Source of the DNA: Colletes latitarsis
Lineage: Eukaryota > Arthropoda > Insecta > Hymenoptera > Colletidae
Direction: 5' to 3'
NCBI RefSeq assembly: GCF_051014445.1
Contig: NW_027488420.1
Location: forward strand, 26,164 to 90,163
Length of the DNA stretch: 64,000 bases
This document shows, one piece after another, positions 1-11,590 of this stretch (positions within the stretch are counted from its first letter, which is position 1; the number at the start of each line of letters is the position of its first letter). Both the position numbers and the translations under genes were made by a program. The notes beneath the pieces were generated by a model. The model was not told the origin of the DNA. It made no database searches and worked only from the letters and a program-made list of their open reading frames with translations.

Positions 1-39
1 AAAATATTGATCGAAACCAGGTTTAATTGACTGTTTCAG

Positions 40-51
40 TGTGGTACCACA
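40..51. other. 12-bp perfect palindrome in the monomer (example)
   Basis: TGTGGTACCACA is its own reverse complement and contains GGTACC at its centre. It recurs at the same place in many subfamily A monomers and in some B monomers (for example the acacaatccc variant class). Other B monomers break it to ttctggtaccacatt or ttctggtaccatatt, keeping only the central GGTACC. It could be a dyad for a dimeric DNA-binding protein; no binding protein is identifiable from sequence alone. Confidence 0.8.
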
Positions 52-891
52 TTACTACGTGTCCAATCCAGAAATAGCCCAGGATCTAGCCATGAAGTAT
101 GAGAAACATGCGAAAGTATGAGCCTGACGAGGGCAAAGCCTAGACCTAACCCAGACCTAACATGCGTTATCCTCTAAAATATTTATCATGACCAGGTTTA
201 ATTGACTGTTTCAGTGTGGTCCCACATTACTACGTGATCCAAACCAGAAAAAACCCAGGATCCGTTCAACAAGTATGTGAAGAACGCGAAAGTATGAGTC
301 TGATGAGTGAAAATCCCAGGCCTAACCTAGACCTAACATGCGTTATCCCCTAAAATATTAATCGCAACGAGGACTAATTGACTGTTTCGGTGTGGAACCA
401 CATAACTACGGGATCCAATCCAGAAAAAACGCTGGATCCGGCCAACAAGTATGCGAAAAACGCGAAAGTATGAGCCAGATGATTGCAAATACCATAACTA
501 ACCCAGAAATAACCAGCGTTATCCTCTAAAATACTAATGGGAACAAGCTTTTATTTACTGTTTCAGTGCGGTACCACATTACTACGTGATCCAAATCAAA
601 AAAAGCCCAGGATCTGGCCAACAAGTATGCGAAAAATGCAAAAGTACGAGCCAGATGAGTGCAATTCCCAGACCTGATCGAGACATAACCGGCGTTATCC
701 TCTAAAATATTAGCCGCAACCAGGTTTAATTGACTGTTTCGGTGTGGTACCGCATTACTACATGATCCAAACCAGAAAAAGGCCAGGATCTAGCCAATAA
801 GTATGCGAAAAATGCGAAAGTATGAGCCAGATGATTGCAAATACAAGAACTAACCGAGACATAACCAGCGTTATCCTCTAAAATACTAATC

Positions 892-1946
892 GGAACCAGC
901 TTTTATTGACTGTTTCAGTGTGGTACCACATTACTACGTGATCCAAACCGGAAAAAGGCCAGGATCAGGCCATAAGTATGTGAAAAATGCGAAAGTACGA
1001 GCCAGATGAGGGCAAATCCCAGACCTAACCGAGACATAACCGGCGTTATCCTATAAAATATTAATCGCAACCAGGATTAATTGACTGTTTCGGTGTGGAA
1101 CCACATTACTACGGGATCCAATCCAGAAAAAGCGCTGGATCTGGCCAACGACTACGCGAGAAACGCGAAAGTATGAGCCAGATTATTGCAAATACCAGAA
1201 CTAACCCAGACAGAACCAGTGTTATCCTCTAAAATACTAATCGCTACCAGGTTTAATTGACTGTTTCGTTGTGGAACCACATTACTACGGGATCCAGACA
1301 AGAAAAAACGCAGGATCTGGCCAACAAGTATGCGAAAGACGCGAAAGTATGAGACAGATGATTACAAATACCAGAACTAACCCAGACATAACCAGATGTT
1401 TCCTCTAGAATACTAATTGGAACAAGCTTTTATTGACTGTTTCAGTGTGGTACCACATTACTACGTGATCCAAACCAGAAAAATGCCAGGATCTGGCCAA
1501 CAAGTATGTGAAAAATGCGAAAGTACGAGCCAGATGAGGGGAAATCCCAGACCTAACCGAGACATAACCGGCGTTATCCTCTAAAATATTAATCGCAACC
1601 AGGATTAATTGACTGTTTCGGTGTGGAACCACATTACTACGGGATCCAATCCAGAAAAAACGCTGGATCTGGCCAACGACCACGCGAGAAACGCGAAAGT
1701 ATGAGCCAGATGATTGCAAATACCAGCACTAACCCAGACATAACCAGTGTTACCCTCTAAACTACTAAGCGCTACCAGGTTTAATTGACTGTTTCGTTGT
1801 GGAACCACATTACTACGGGATCCAAACCAGAAAAAACGCAGGATCTAGCCAACAAGTATGCGAAAGACGCGAAAGTATGAGACAGATGATTACAAATACC
1901 AGAACTAACCCAGACATAACCAGATGTTTCCTCCAGAATACTAATC
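892..1946 (+). repeat. 3-mer tandem duplication (2 x about 528 bp)
   Basis: The segment starting ggaaccagcttttattg at 892 recurs as ggaacaagc at 1,419 and 1,947, spacings of 527 and 528 bp (three monomers). A second anchor, the monomer with cgctggatctggccaacgac, confirms the period: its ttgactgttt lies at 1,081 and 1,609. The copies differ at scattered sites, so this is older than the 701-bp and 2,110-bp duplications downstream. A related cgctggatc monomer at about 378 extends the resemblance leftward. Confidence 0.75.
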
Positions 1947-2140
1947 GGAACAAGCTTTTATTGACTGTTTCAGTGTGGTACCACATTACAACGTGATCCA
2001 AACCAGAAACAGCGCTGGATCTGGCCAACAAGTATGCGAAAAACGCGAAAGTATGAGCCAGATGATTGCAATTACCAGAACTAACCCAGGCATAATGAGA
2101 GTTTGCCTCTAAAATACTAATCGGAACAAGCTTCTATTGA

Positions 2141-2815
2141 CTGTTTCGGTGAGGTACCACATTACTACGTGATCCAAACCAGAAAAAACCGAGGATCTCG
2201 CCAACAAGTATGTGAAAAATGCGAAAGTAGGAGCCAGATGATTGCAAATACCAGACGCGACCCCGACATAACCGGCGTTATCCTCTAAAATATTAATGGG
2301 AACCAGGTTTAATTGACTGTTTCAGTGTGGTACCAGATTACTACGTGGTCCAAGCCAGAAAACGGCAAGGATCTGAATATTCAAGTATGCGAAAAATGCG
2401 AAAGTATGAGATAGATTATGGCAAATACCAGACCTAACCCAGGCATAACCGTCGTTCTCCTCCAAAGTATTAATCGGAACCAGGTTTTATTGACTATTTC
2501 AGCGTCGTACCACATTAGTACGTGATCCCTACCAGAAAAAAACCCAGGATCAGGCCAACAAGTATGCGAAAGTATGAGCAAGATGATGGCAAATACCAGA
2601 CCTAACCCAGGCATAAACGGCGTTCTCCTCCAAAATAGTAATCGGAACCAGGTTTTATTGACTATATCAGTGTGGTACCACATTAATACGTGATCCTAAC
2701 CAGAAAAAAACCCAGGATCTGGGCAATAAGTATGCGAAAGATGCGAAAGTATGAGGCAGATGATTGCAAATACCAGATCTAACACAAACCTAACCGGCGT
2801 TATCCTCTAAAATAT
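2141..2815 (+). repeat. Dispersed module with agcgtcgtac variant, copy 1
   Basis: This block contains an unusual monomer reading tgactatttcagcgtcgtac (agcgtcgtac at 2,501) followed by a shortened one in which tatgcgaaaaatgcgaaag is reduced to tatgcgaaagtatgag. The same series recurs at about 9,870-10,445 and, in part, at 11,225-11,590. The anchors at 2,501, 10,229 and 11,279 are 7,728 and 1,050 bp apart, both close to whole numbers of monomers. This indicates block duplication, not independent change. Confidence 0.75.
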
Positions 2816-3000
2816 TAATCGCAACAAGGGTTGATTGACTGCTTCGGTGTGGTACCGCATAACTACGTGATCCAAACCAGAAAAAGGCCAAGATCTGGCC
2901 AACAAGTATGCGTAAAATGCGAAAGTACGAGCCAGATGAGGGCAAATACCAGGTACCTTACACAGACATAACCGGCGTTATCCTCTAAAATATTAATCGC

Positions 3001-3701
3001 AACCAGGTTTAATCGCCTGTTTCGTTGTGGAACCGCATTACTACGGGATCCAAAGCTGAGAAAACCCAGGATCTGGCCAAGTATGCGAAAAATACGAAAG
3101 TACGAGCCAGATGAGGGCAAATCCCAGACCTAACCGAGACATAACCGGCGTTATCCTCTTAAATATTAATCCCAACCAGGTTTAATTGACTGTTTCGGTG
3201 TGGTACCGCATTACTACGTGATCCAATCCAGAAAAAGCCCTGGATCTGGCCAACAAGTTTGGGGAAAATGCGAAATTACGAGCCTGCTGAGGGCAAATCC
3301 CAGACCTAACCGAGACATAACCGGCGTTATCCTCTAAAATATTAATCGCAACAAGGGTTGATTGACTGCTTCGGTGTGGTACCGCATAACTACGTGATCC
3401 AAACCAGAAAAAGGCCAAGATCTGGCCAACAAGTATGCGTAAAATGCGAAAGTACGAGCCAGATGAGGGCAAATCCCAGACCTAACCGAGACATAACCGG
3501 CGTTATCCTCTTAAATATTAATCCCAACCAGGTTTAATTGACTGTTTCGGTGTGGTACCGCATTACTACGTGATCCAATCCAGAAAAAGCCCTGGATCTG
3601 GCCAACAAGTTTGGGGAAAATGCGAAATTACGAGCCTGCTGAGGGCAAATACCAGACCTAACCCAGACAAAACCGGCGTTATCCTCTAAAATATTAATCG
3701 C
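3001..3701 (+). repeat. 4-mer HOR of 701 bp, copy 1
   Basis: Four monomers form a unit that repeats immediately downstream. Its first monomer has the 3-bp-shortened ctggccaagtatgcg and the rare aaagctgagaaaaccc. Another has caagtttggggaaaatgcg with gagcctgctgagg, and another has caacaagggttgattgactg. Read by eye against 3,702-4,402 it appears essentially identical, so the duplication is recent. Confidence 0.85.
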
Positions 3702-4402
3702 AACCAGGTTTAATCGCCTGTTTCGTTGTGGAACCGCATTACTACGGGATCCAAAGCTGAGAAAACCCAGGATCTGGCCAAGTATGCGAAAAATACGAAA
3801 GTACGAGCCAGATGAGGGCAAATCCCAGACCTAACCGAGACATAACCGGCGTTATCCTCTTAAATATTAATCCCAACCAGGTTTAATTGACTGTTTCGGT
3901 GTGGTACCGCATTACTACGTGATCCAATCCAGAAAAAGCCCTGGATCTGGCCAACAAGTTTGGGGAAAATGCGAAATTACGAGCCTGCTGAGGGCAAATC
4001 CCAGACCTAACCGAGACATAACCGGCGTTATCCTCTAAAATATTAATCGCAACAAGGGTTGATTGACTGCTTCGGTGTGGTACCGCATAACTACGTGATC
4101 CAAACCAGAAAAAGGCCAAGATCTGGCCAACAAGTATGCGTAAAATGCGAAAGTACGAGCCAGATGAGGGCAAATCCCAGACCTAACCGAGACATAACCG
4201 GCGTTATCCTCTTAAATATTAATCCCAACCAGGTTTAATTGACTGTTTCGGTGTGGTACCGCATTACTACGTGATCCAATCCAGAAAAAGCCCTGGATCT
4301 GGCCAACAAGTTTGGGGAAAATGCGAAATTACGAGCCTGCTGAGGGCAAATACCAGACCTAACCCAGACAAAACCGGCGTTATCCTCTAAAATATTAATC
4401 GC
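3702..4402 (+). repeat. 4-mer HOR of 701 bp, copy 2
   Basis: Second tandem copy of the 701-bp unit. Paired anchors confirm the 701-bp offset: aaccaggtttaatcgcctg at 3,001 and 3,702, and gcaacaagggttgattg at 3,348 and 4,049. The following monomer starts like a third copy but soon diverges (tttaatcgactg instead of tttaatcgcctg), which marks the right edge. Confidence 0.85.
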
Positions 4403-4755
4403 AACCAGGTTTAATCGACTGTTTCGTTGTGGAACCGCATTACTACGTGATCCAAACCTGAAAAAACCCAGGATCTGGCCAAGTATGCGAAAAATACGAA
4501 AGTATCAGCCAGATGATTGCAAATACCAGAACTAACCCAGACATAACCGGCGTTATCCTCTAAAATATTAAACGGAACCAGGTTTAATTGAATGTATCAG
4601 TGTAGCACCACATTACTTCGTGGTCCAATCCAGAAAAAGGCCAAGATCTGGCCAACAAGTATGCGCAAATGCGAAAGTACGAGCCAGATGAGGGCAAATC
4701 CCAGACCTACACGAGACATGACCGGCGTTATCCTCTAAAATATTAATCGCAACCA
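4393..4755 (+). repeat. Two-monomer module also found at about 13,175-13,537
   Basis: The stretch with tttaatcgactgtttcgttg, ccaaacctgaaaaaaccc, gaaagtatcagccag and then ggtttaattgaatgtatcag, gtgtagcaccacattacttc recurs about 8.78 kb downstream with a few changes. It overlaps the first monomer of the 11-mer that begins at 4,561, so the distant copy preserves the junction next to that unit. Confidence 0.7.
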
Positions 4756-6495
4756 GGTTTGATTGACAGTTTCGGTGTGGTACCGCATTACTACGTGCTC
4801 CAAACCAGAAAAAGACCAGGCTTTGTCCAACAAGTATGAGAAAAATGCGAAAGTACGAGCCAGATGAGGGCAAATACCAGACCTAACCCACACAAAACCG
4901 GCGTTATCCTCTAAAATAGTAATCGCAACCAGGTTTAATTGACTGTATCGGTGTGGTACCGCATTACTACGAGATCCAAACCTGAAAAAGGCCAGGATCT
5001 GGCAAACAAGTATGCGAAAAATGCGAAAGTACGAGCCAGATGAGGGCAAATACCAGACCTAACCTAGACATAACCGGCGTTATCCTCTAAAATATTAATA
5101 GCAACCAGGTTTAATTGACTGTTTCGGTGTGGAACCACACTACTACGGGATCCAATCCAGAAAAAAAGCAGGATCTGGCCAACAAGTACGCGAAAAACGC
5201 GAAAGTATGAGCCAGATGATTGCAAATACCAGAGCTAACCCAGACATAACGAGCGTTATCCTCTAAAATACTAATCGGAACCAGCTTTTATTGACTGTTT
5301 CAGTGGGGTACCACATTACTGCGTGATCCAAACCAGAAAAAGCCTAGGATCTGGCCAACAAGTGTGCGAAAAATTGCGAAAGTACGAGCCAGATAAGGGC
5401 AAATCTCAGACCTAACCGAGACATAACCGGCGTTATCCTCTAAAATATTATTCGCCACCAGGTTTAGTTGACTGTTTCGGTGTGGTGCCGCATTACTACG
5501 TGATCCAAACCAGAAAAAGGCCAAGATCTGGCCAACAAGTATGCGAAAAATGCGAAAGTACGGGCCAGATGAGGGCAAATACCAGACCTAACCCAGACAA
5601 AACCGGCTTTATCTTCAAAAATATTAATCGCAACCAGGTTTAATTGACAGTTTCGGTGTGGAACCACATTACTACGTGATCCGAACCAGAAAAAGGCCAA
5701 GATCTGGCCAACAAGTATACGAAAAATGCGAAAGTACGAGCAAGATGAGGGCAAATACCAAACCTAACCGAGACATAAGCGGCGTTATCCTCTAAAATAT
5801 TAATCGCAACCAGGTTTAATTAACTGTCTCGGTGTGGTACCGCATTACTGCGTGATCCAGTCCAGAAAAAGCCGTGGATCTGGCCAACAAGTATGCGAAA
5901 AACGCGAAAGTATGAGCCTGATGATTGCAAATGCCAGAAATAACCCAGACATAACCAGCTTTATCCTCTAAAATACTAATCGGAACCAGCTTTTATTGAC
6001 TGTTTCAGTGGGGTACCACACTACTACGCGATCCAAACCGGAAAAAGCCTAGGATCTGGCCAACAAGTATGCGAAAATTGCGAAAGTACGAGCCAGATGA
6101 GGGCAAATCCCAGACCTATCCGAGACATAACGGCGTTATCCTCTAAAATATTAATCGCTACCAGGTTTAATTGACAGTTTCGGTGTGGTACCGCATTACT
6201 ACGTGAGCCAGACCAGAAAAAGGCCAGGCTTTGTCCATCAAGTATGAGAAAATTGCGAAGGTACGAGCCAGATGAGGGCAAATACCAGACCTAACCCAGA
6301 CAAAACCGGCGTTATCCTCTAAAATATTAATCACAACCTGGTTTAATTGACTGTTTCGGTGTGGAACCACACTACTACGGGATCCAAACCAGAAAAAACG
6401 CAGGATCTGGCCAACAAGTATGCGAAAGATACGAAAGTATGAGCCATATGATGGCAAATACCAGACCTAACCCAGACATAACCGGCGTTATCCTC
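4561..6495 (+). repeat. 11-mer HOR, copy 1 (about 1,935 bp)
   Basis: Eleven monomers, starting with one that carries attaaacggaacc, tgaatgtatcagtgtagcac and cttcgtggtcc, recur downstream with a constant offset of 2,110 bp (4,561 to 6,671). I count only four substitutions by eye over the 1,920 bp compared (near 4,891, 5,147, 6,240 and 6,377), with no indels. This is one of the youngest duplications in the window. Confidence 0.85.
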
Positions 6496-6670
6496 TAAAA
6501 TATTAAACGGAACCAGGTTTAATTGAATGTATCAGTGTAGCACCACATTACTTCGTGGTCCAATCCAGAAAAAGGCCAAGATCTGGCCAACAAGTATGCG
6601 CAAATGCGAAAGTACGAGCCAGATGAGGGCAAATCCCAGACCTACACGAGACATGACCGGCGTTATCCTC
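6496..6670 (+). repeat. Extra 175-bp monomer between the two 11-mers
   Basis: This monomer reads identically to the first monomer of both 11-mer copies (4,561-4,735 and 6,671-6,845). It makes the offset 2,110 bp instead of 1,935. The simplest reading is a single-monomer tandem duplication at the seam. Confidence 0.85.
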
Positions 6671-8590
6671 TAAAATATTAAACGGAACCAGGTTTAATTG
6701 AATGTATCAGTGTAGCACCACATTACTTCGTGGTCCAATCCAGAAAAAGGCCAAGATCTGGCCAACAAGTATGCGCAAATGCGAAAGTACGAGCCAGATG
6801 AGGGCAAATCCCAGACCTACACGAGACATGACCGGCGTTATCCTCTAAAATATTAATCGCAACCAGGTTTGATTGACAGTTTCGGTGTGGTACCGCATTA
6901 CTACGTGCTCCAAACCAGAAAAAGACCAGGCTTTGTCCAACAAGTATGAGAAAAATGCGAAAGTACGAGCCAGATGAGGGCAAATACCAGACCTAACCCA
7001 GACAAAACCGGCGTTATCCTCTAAAATAGTAATCGCAACCAGGTTTAATTGACTGTATCGGTGTGGTACCGCATTACTACGAGATCCAAACCTGAAAAAG
7101 GCCAGGATCTGGCAAACAAGTATGCGAAAAATGCGAAAGTACGAGCCAGATGAGGGCAAATACCAGACCTAACCTAGACATAACCGGCGTTATCCTCTAA
7201 AATATTAATAGCAACCAGGTTTAATTGACTGTTTCGGTGTGGAACCACACTACTACGGGATCCAAACCAGAAAAAAAGCAGGATCTGGCCAACAAGTACG
7301 CGAAAAACGCGAAAGTATGAGCCAGATGATTGCAAATACCAGAGCTAACCCAGACATAACGAGCGTTATCCTCTAAAATACTAATCGGAACCAGCTTTTA
7401 TTGACTGTTTCAGTGGGGTACCACATTACTGCGTGATCCAAACCAGAAAAAGCCTAGGATCTGGCCAACAAGTGTGCGAAAAATTGCGAAAGTACGAGCC
7501 AGATAAGGGCAAATCTCAGACCTAACCGAGACATAACCGGCGTTATCCTCTAAAATATTATTCGCCACCAGGTTTAGTTGACTGTTTCGGTGTGGTGCCG
7601 CATTACTACGTGATCCAAACCAGAAAAAGGCCAAGATCTGGCCAACAAGTATGCGAAAAATGCGAAAGTACGGGCCAGATGAGGGCAAATACCAGACCTA
7701 ACCCAGACAAAACCGGCTTTATCTTCAAAAATATTAATCGCAACCAGGTTTAATTGACAGTTTCGGTGTGGAACCACATTACTACGTGATCCGAACCAGA
7801 AAAAGGCCAAGATCTGGCCAACAAGTATACGAAAAATGCGAAAGTACGAGCAAGATGAGGGCAAATACCAAACCTAACCGAGACATAAGCGGCGTTATCC
7901 TCTAAAATATTAATCGCAACCAGGTTTAATTAACTGTCTCGGTGTGGTACCGCATTACTGCGTGATCCAGTCCAGAAAAAGCCGTGGATCTGGCCAACAA
8001 GTATGCGAAAAACGCGAAAGTATGAGCCTGATGATTGCAAATGCCAGAAATAACCCAGACATAACCAGCTTTATCCTCTAAAATACTAATCGGAACCAGC
8101 TTTTATTGACTGTTTCAGTGGGGTACCACACTACTACGCGATCCAAACCGGAAAAAGCCTAGGATCTGGCCAACAAGTATGCGAAAATTGCGAAAGTACG
8201 AGCCAGATGAGGGCAAATCCCAGACCTATCCGAGACATAACGGCGTTATCCTCTAAAATATTAATCGCTACCAGGTTTAATTGACAGTTTCGGTGTGGTA
8301 CCGCATTACTACGTGAGCCAGACCAGAAAAAGGCCAGGCTTTGTCCATCAAGTATGAGAGAATTGCGAAGGTACGAGCCAGATGAGGGCAAATACCAGAC
8401 CTAACCCAGACAAAACCGGCGTTATCCTCTAAAATATTAATCACAACCTGGTTTAATTGACTGTTTCGGTGTGGAACCACACTACTATGGGATCCAAACC
8501 AGAAAAAACGCAGGATCTGGCCAACAAGTATGCGAAAGATACGAAAGTATGAGCCATATGATGGCAAATACCAGACCTAACCCAGACATA
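6671..8590 (+). repeat. 11-mer HOR, copy 2
   Basis: Near-identical copy of 4,561-6,480. The match ends sharply after cccagacata at 8,590: copy 1 continues accggcgttatcctctaaaa, but here the sequence becomes gccggcgttatactctgag and then a different monomer (attgatcgcacccagg). The edge falls inside a monomer, as expected for unequal exchange. Confidence 0.85.
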
Positions 8591-9864
8591 GCCGGCGTTA
8601 TACTCTGAGAAATTGATCGCACCCAGGTTTAATTGACTCTTTCAGTGTGGTACCACATTACTACTTGGTCCAAACCAGAAAAAGCCCAGGATCTGGCCAA
8701 CAAGTTTGCTAAAAATGCGAAGAACGAGCCAGGTGAGGGCAAATCCCAGAACTAACCGAGACGTAACCGGCGTTATCCTCTAAAATATTAATTTCAACCG
8801 GGTTTAATTGACTGTTTCGGTGTGGTACCGCAACACTACGTGATCCAAACCAGAAAGAGCCCACGATCTGGCCAACAAGTATGCGAGAGATACGAAAGTA
8901 TGAGCCATATGATGGCAAATACCAGATCTAACCCAGACATAACCGGCATTATCCTCCAAACTATTACTCAAAACCACGTTTAATTGACTGTTTCAGTGTT
9001 TTACCACACTAGTACGTGATCAAAGTCAGAAAAAGCCCAGGATCTGGCCAACAAGTATGCCAAAAATGCGAAAGTATGAGGAAGATGGTTGCAAATACCA
9101 GACGTAACACAGACCTAACCGGCGTTATCCTCTAAAATATTAATCGCAACCAGGTTTAATTGACTGTTTCAGTGTGGTACCACTCTACTACGTGATCCAA
9201 ACCAGAAAAAGCCCTGGATCTGGTCATTCAAGTATGCGAAAAATGCGAAAGTATGTACCAGATGATGGCAAATACCAGACCTAATCCAGACATAACCGGC
9301 GATATCCTCGACAATATTATTCGGAACCAGGTTTGATTGACTGTTACAGTGTGGTACCGCATTACTACATGATCCAAACCAGAAAAAGGCCAGGATCTGA
9401 CCAACAAGTGTGCGAAAAATGCGAAAGTATGAGGCAGATGATTGCAAATACCAGAACTTCCCCAGACCTAACCTGTGTTATCCACTAAAATATTGATCGA
9501 AACCAGGGTTAATTGACTGTTTCAGTGTGGTACCACTTTACTACGTGATCCAAACCAGAAAAAGCCCGGGATCTGGCCAACAAGCATGCGAAAAATGCCA
9601 AAGTAGGAGCCAGATGATTGCAAATACCAGAACTAACCCACACATAACCGGTGTTATCCTCTAAAATATTGATCGAATCCATGTTGAATTGACTATTTCA
9701 GTGTGGCACCAAGTTAATACTTGATCCCAACCGGAAAAAAATCGGGATCTGCCCAACAAGTATCCGAGAAATGCGAAAGTATGAGGCAGATGATTGCAAA
9801 TACCAGACCTCACCCAGGCATAACAGGCGTTATCCTCTAAATTATTAATCGCATCCAGGTTTAA
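8591..9864 (+). repeat. Diverged A-type monomers
   Basis: Seven or so divergent monomers with no recent tandem unit among them. The segment about 9,120-9,450 (gtaccactctactacg, ctggtcattcaag) is shared with about 10,880-11,205; the anchor cactctacta lies at 9,181 and 10,936. A B-like monomer (attgatcgaaacc) appears near 9,490. No gene is seen. Confidence 0.75.
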
Positions 9865-9869
9865 TTGAC

Positions 9870-10445
9870 TGTTTCGGTGAGGTACCACATTACTACGTGA
9901 TCCAAACCAGAAAAAACCGAGGATCTCGCCAACAAGTATGTGAAAAATGCGAAAGTAGGCGTCAGATTATTGCAAATACCAGACGCAACCCCGACATAAC
10001 CGACGTTATCCTCTAAAATATTAATGGGAACCAGGTTTAATTGACTGTTTCAGTGTGGTACCAGATTACTACGTGGTCCAAGCCAGAAAAAGGCCAGGAT
10101 CTGAGCATTCAAGTATGCGAAAAATGCGAAAGCATGAGATAGATGATGGCAAATACCAGACCTAACCCAGGCATAACCGTCGTTCTCCTCCAAAGTATTA
10201 ATCGGAACCAGGTTTTATTGACTATTTCAGCGTCGTACCACATTAGTACGTGATCCCTACCAGAAAAAAACCCAGGATCTGGCCAACAAGTATGCGAAAG
10301 TATGAGCTAGATGATGGCAAATACCAGACCTAACCCAGGCATAAACGGCGTTCTCCTCCAAAATAGTAATCGGAACCAGGTTTTATTGACTATATCAGTG
10401 TGGTACCACATTAATACGTGATCCTAACCAGAAAAAACCCAGGAT
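9870..10445 (+). repeat. Dispersed module with agcgtcgtac variant, copy 2
   Basis: Matches 2,141-2,715 in the same monomer order, including tcggtgaggtaccac, aaaccgaggatctcgcc, ggtaccagattactacgtgg and agcgtcgtac (10,229). After about 10,440 it departs from copy 1 (ctggccaacaaggatgcg instead of ctgggcaataagtatgcg). Confidence 0.75.
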
Positions 10446-11224
10446 CTGGCCAACAAGGATGCGAAAAACGCGAAAGTATGAGCCAGATGATTGCAAATAC
10501 CAGAACTAGCCCAGACATAACCAGCGTTATCCTCTAAAATACTAATCGGAACCAGCTTTTATTGACAGTTTCAGTGTGGTACCACATTACTACGTGATCC
10601 AAACCAGAAAAAGCCTAGGATCTGGCCAACAAGTATGCGAAAATTGCGAAAGTACGAGCCAGATGAGGGCAAATCCCAGACCTAGCCGAGACATAACCGA
10701 CGTAATCCTTTAAAATATTAATCGCAACCAGGTTTAATTGACTGTTTCGGTGTGGTACCGCATTGCTACGTGATCCAATCCAGAAAAAGCCCTGGATCTG
10801 GCCAACAAGTATGCGAAAAATGCGAAAGTACGAGCCAGATGATTGCAAATACCAGACGTAACCCAGTACCTAACCGGCGTTATCCTCTAAAATATTAGTC
10901 GCAACCAGGTTTAATTGACTGTTTCAGTGTGGTACCACTCTACTACGTGATCCAAACCAGAAAAAGCCCTGGATCTGGTCATTCAAGTATGCGAAAAATG
11001 CGAAAGTATATACTAGATGATGGCAAATACCAGACCTAATCCATACATAACCGGCGCTATCCTCGACAATATTATTCGGAACCAGGTTTGATTGATTGCT
11101 ACAGTGTGGTACCACATTACTACATGATCCAAACCAGAAAAAGGCCAGGATCTGGCCAACAAGTGTGCGAAAAATGCGAAAGTATGTGCTAGATGATGGC
11201 AAATACCAGACCTAACCCAGACAT
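10446..11224 (+). repeat. A-type monomers, including copy of 9,120-9,450
   Basis: Ordinary A-type monomers. The stretch from about 10,880 to 11,205 repeats the gtaccactctactacg and ctggtcattcaag series from 9,120-9,450, about ten monomers away. No insertion or gene is visible. Confidence 0.7.
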
Positions 11225-11590
11225 AACCGTCGTTCTCCTCCAAAGTATTAATCGGAACCAGGTTTTATTGACTATTTCAGCGTCGTTCCACATTAGTACC
11301 TGATCCCTACCAGAAAAAAACCCAGGATCTGGCCAACAAGTATGCGAAAGTATGAGCTAGATGATGCAAATACCAGACCTAACCCAGGCATAAACGGCGT
11401 TCTCCTCCAAAATTGTAATCGGAACCAGGTTTTATTGACTATATCAGTGTGGTACCACATTAATACGTGATCCTAACCAGAAAAAAACCCAGGATCTGGG
11501 CAATAAGTATGCGAAAGATGCGAAAGTATGAGGCAGATGATTGCAAATACCAGATCTAACACAAACCTAACCGGCGTTATCCTCTAAAGT
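11225..11590 (+). repeat. Dispersed module with agcgtcgtac variant, copy 3 (partial)
   Basis: Repeats the latter part of copy 1 (2,440-2,815), including agcgtcgttcc (11,279), the shortened tatgcgaaagtatgag monomer, and the ctgggcaataagtatgcg monomer that copy 2 lacks. Copies 2 and 3 therefore retain different ends of the 2.1-2.8 kb block. Confidence 0.7.

Noticed and set aside
1265..1291. Possible CENP-B box (ttcg ... cggg in tttcgttgtggaaccacatt and acggga)
   Set aside because: The canonical box has seven bases between TTCG and CGGG; here there are 19, so the match is fortuitous.
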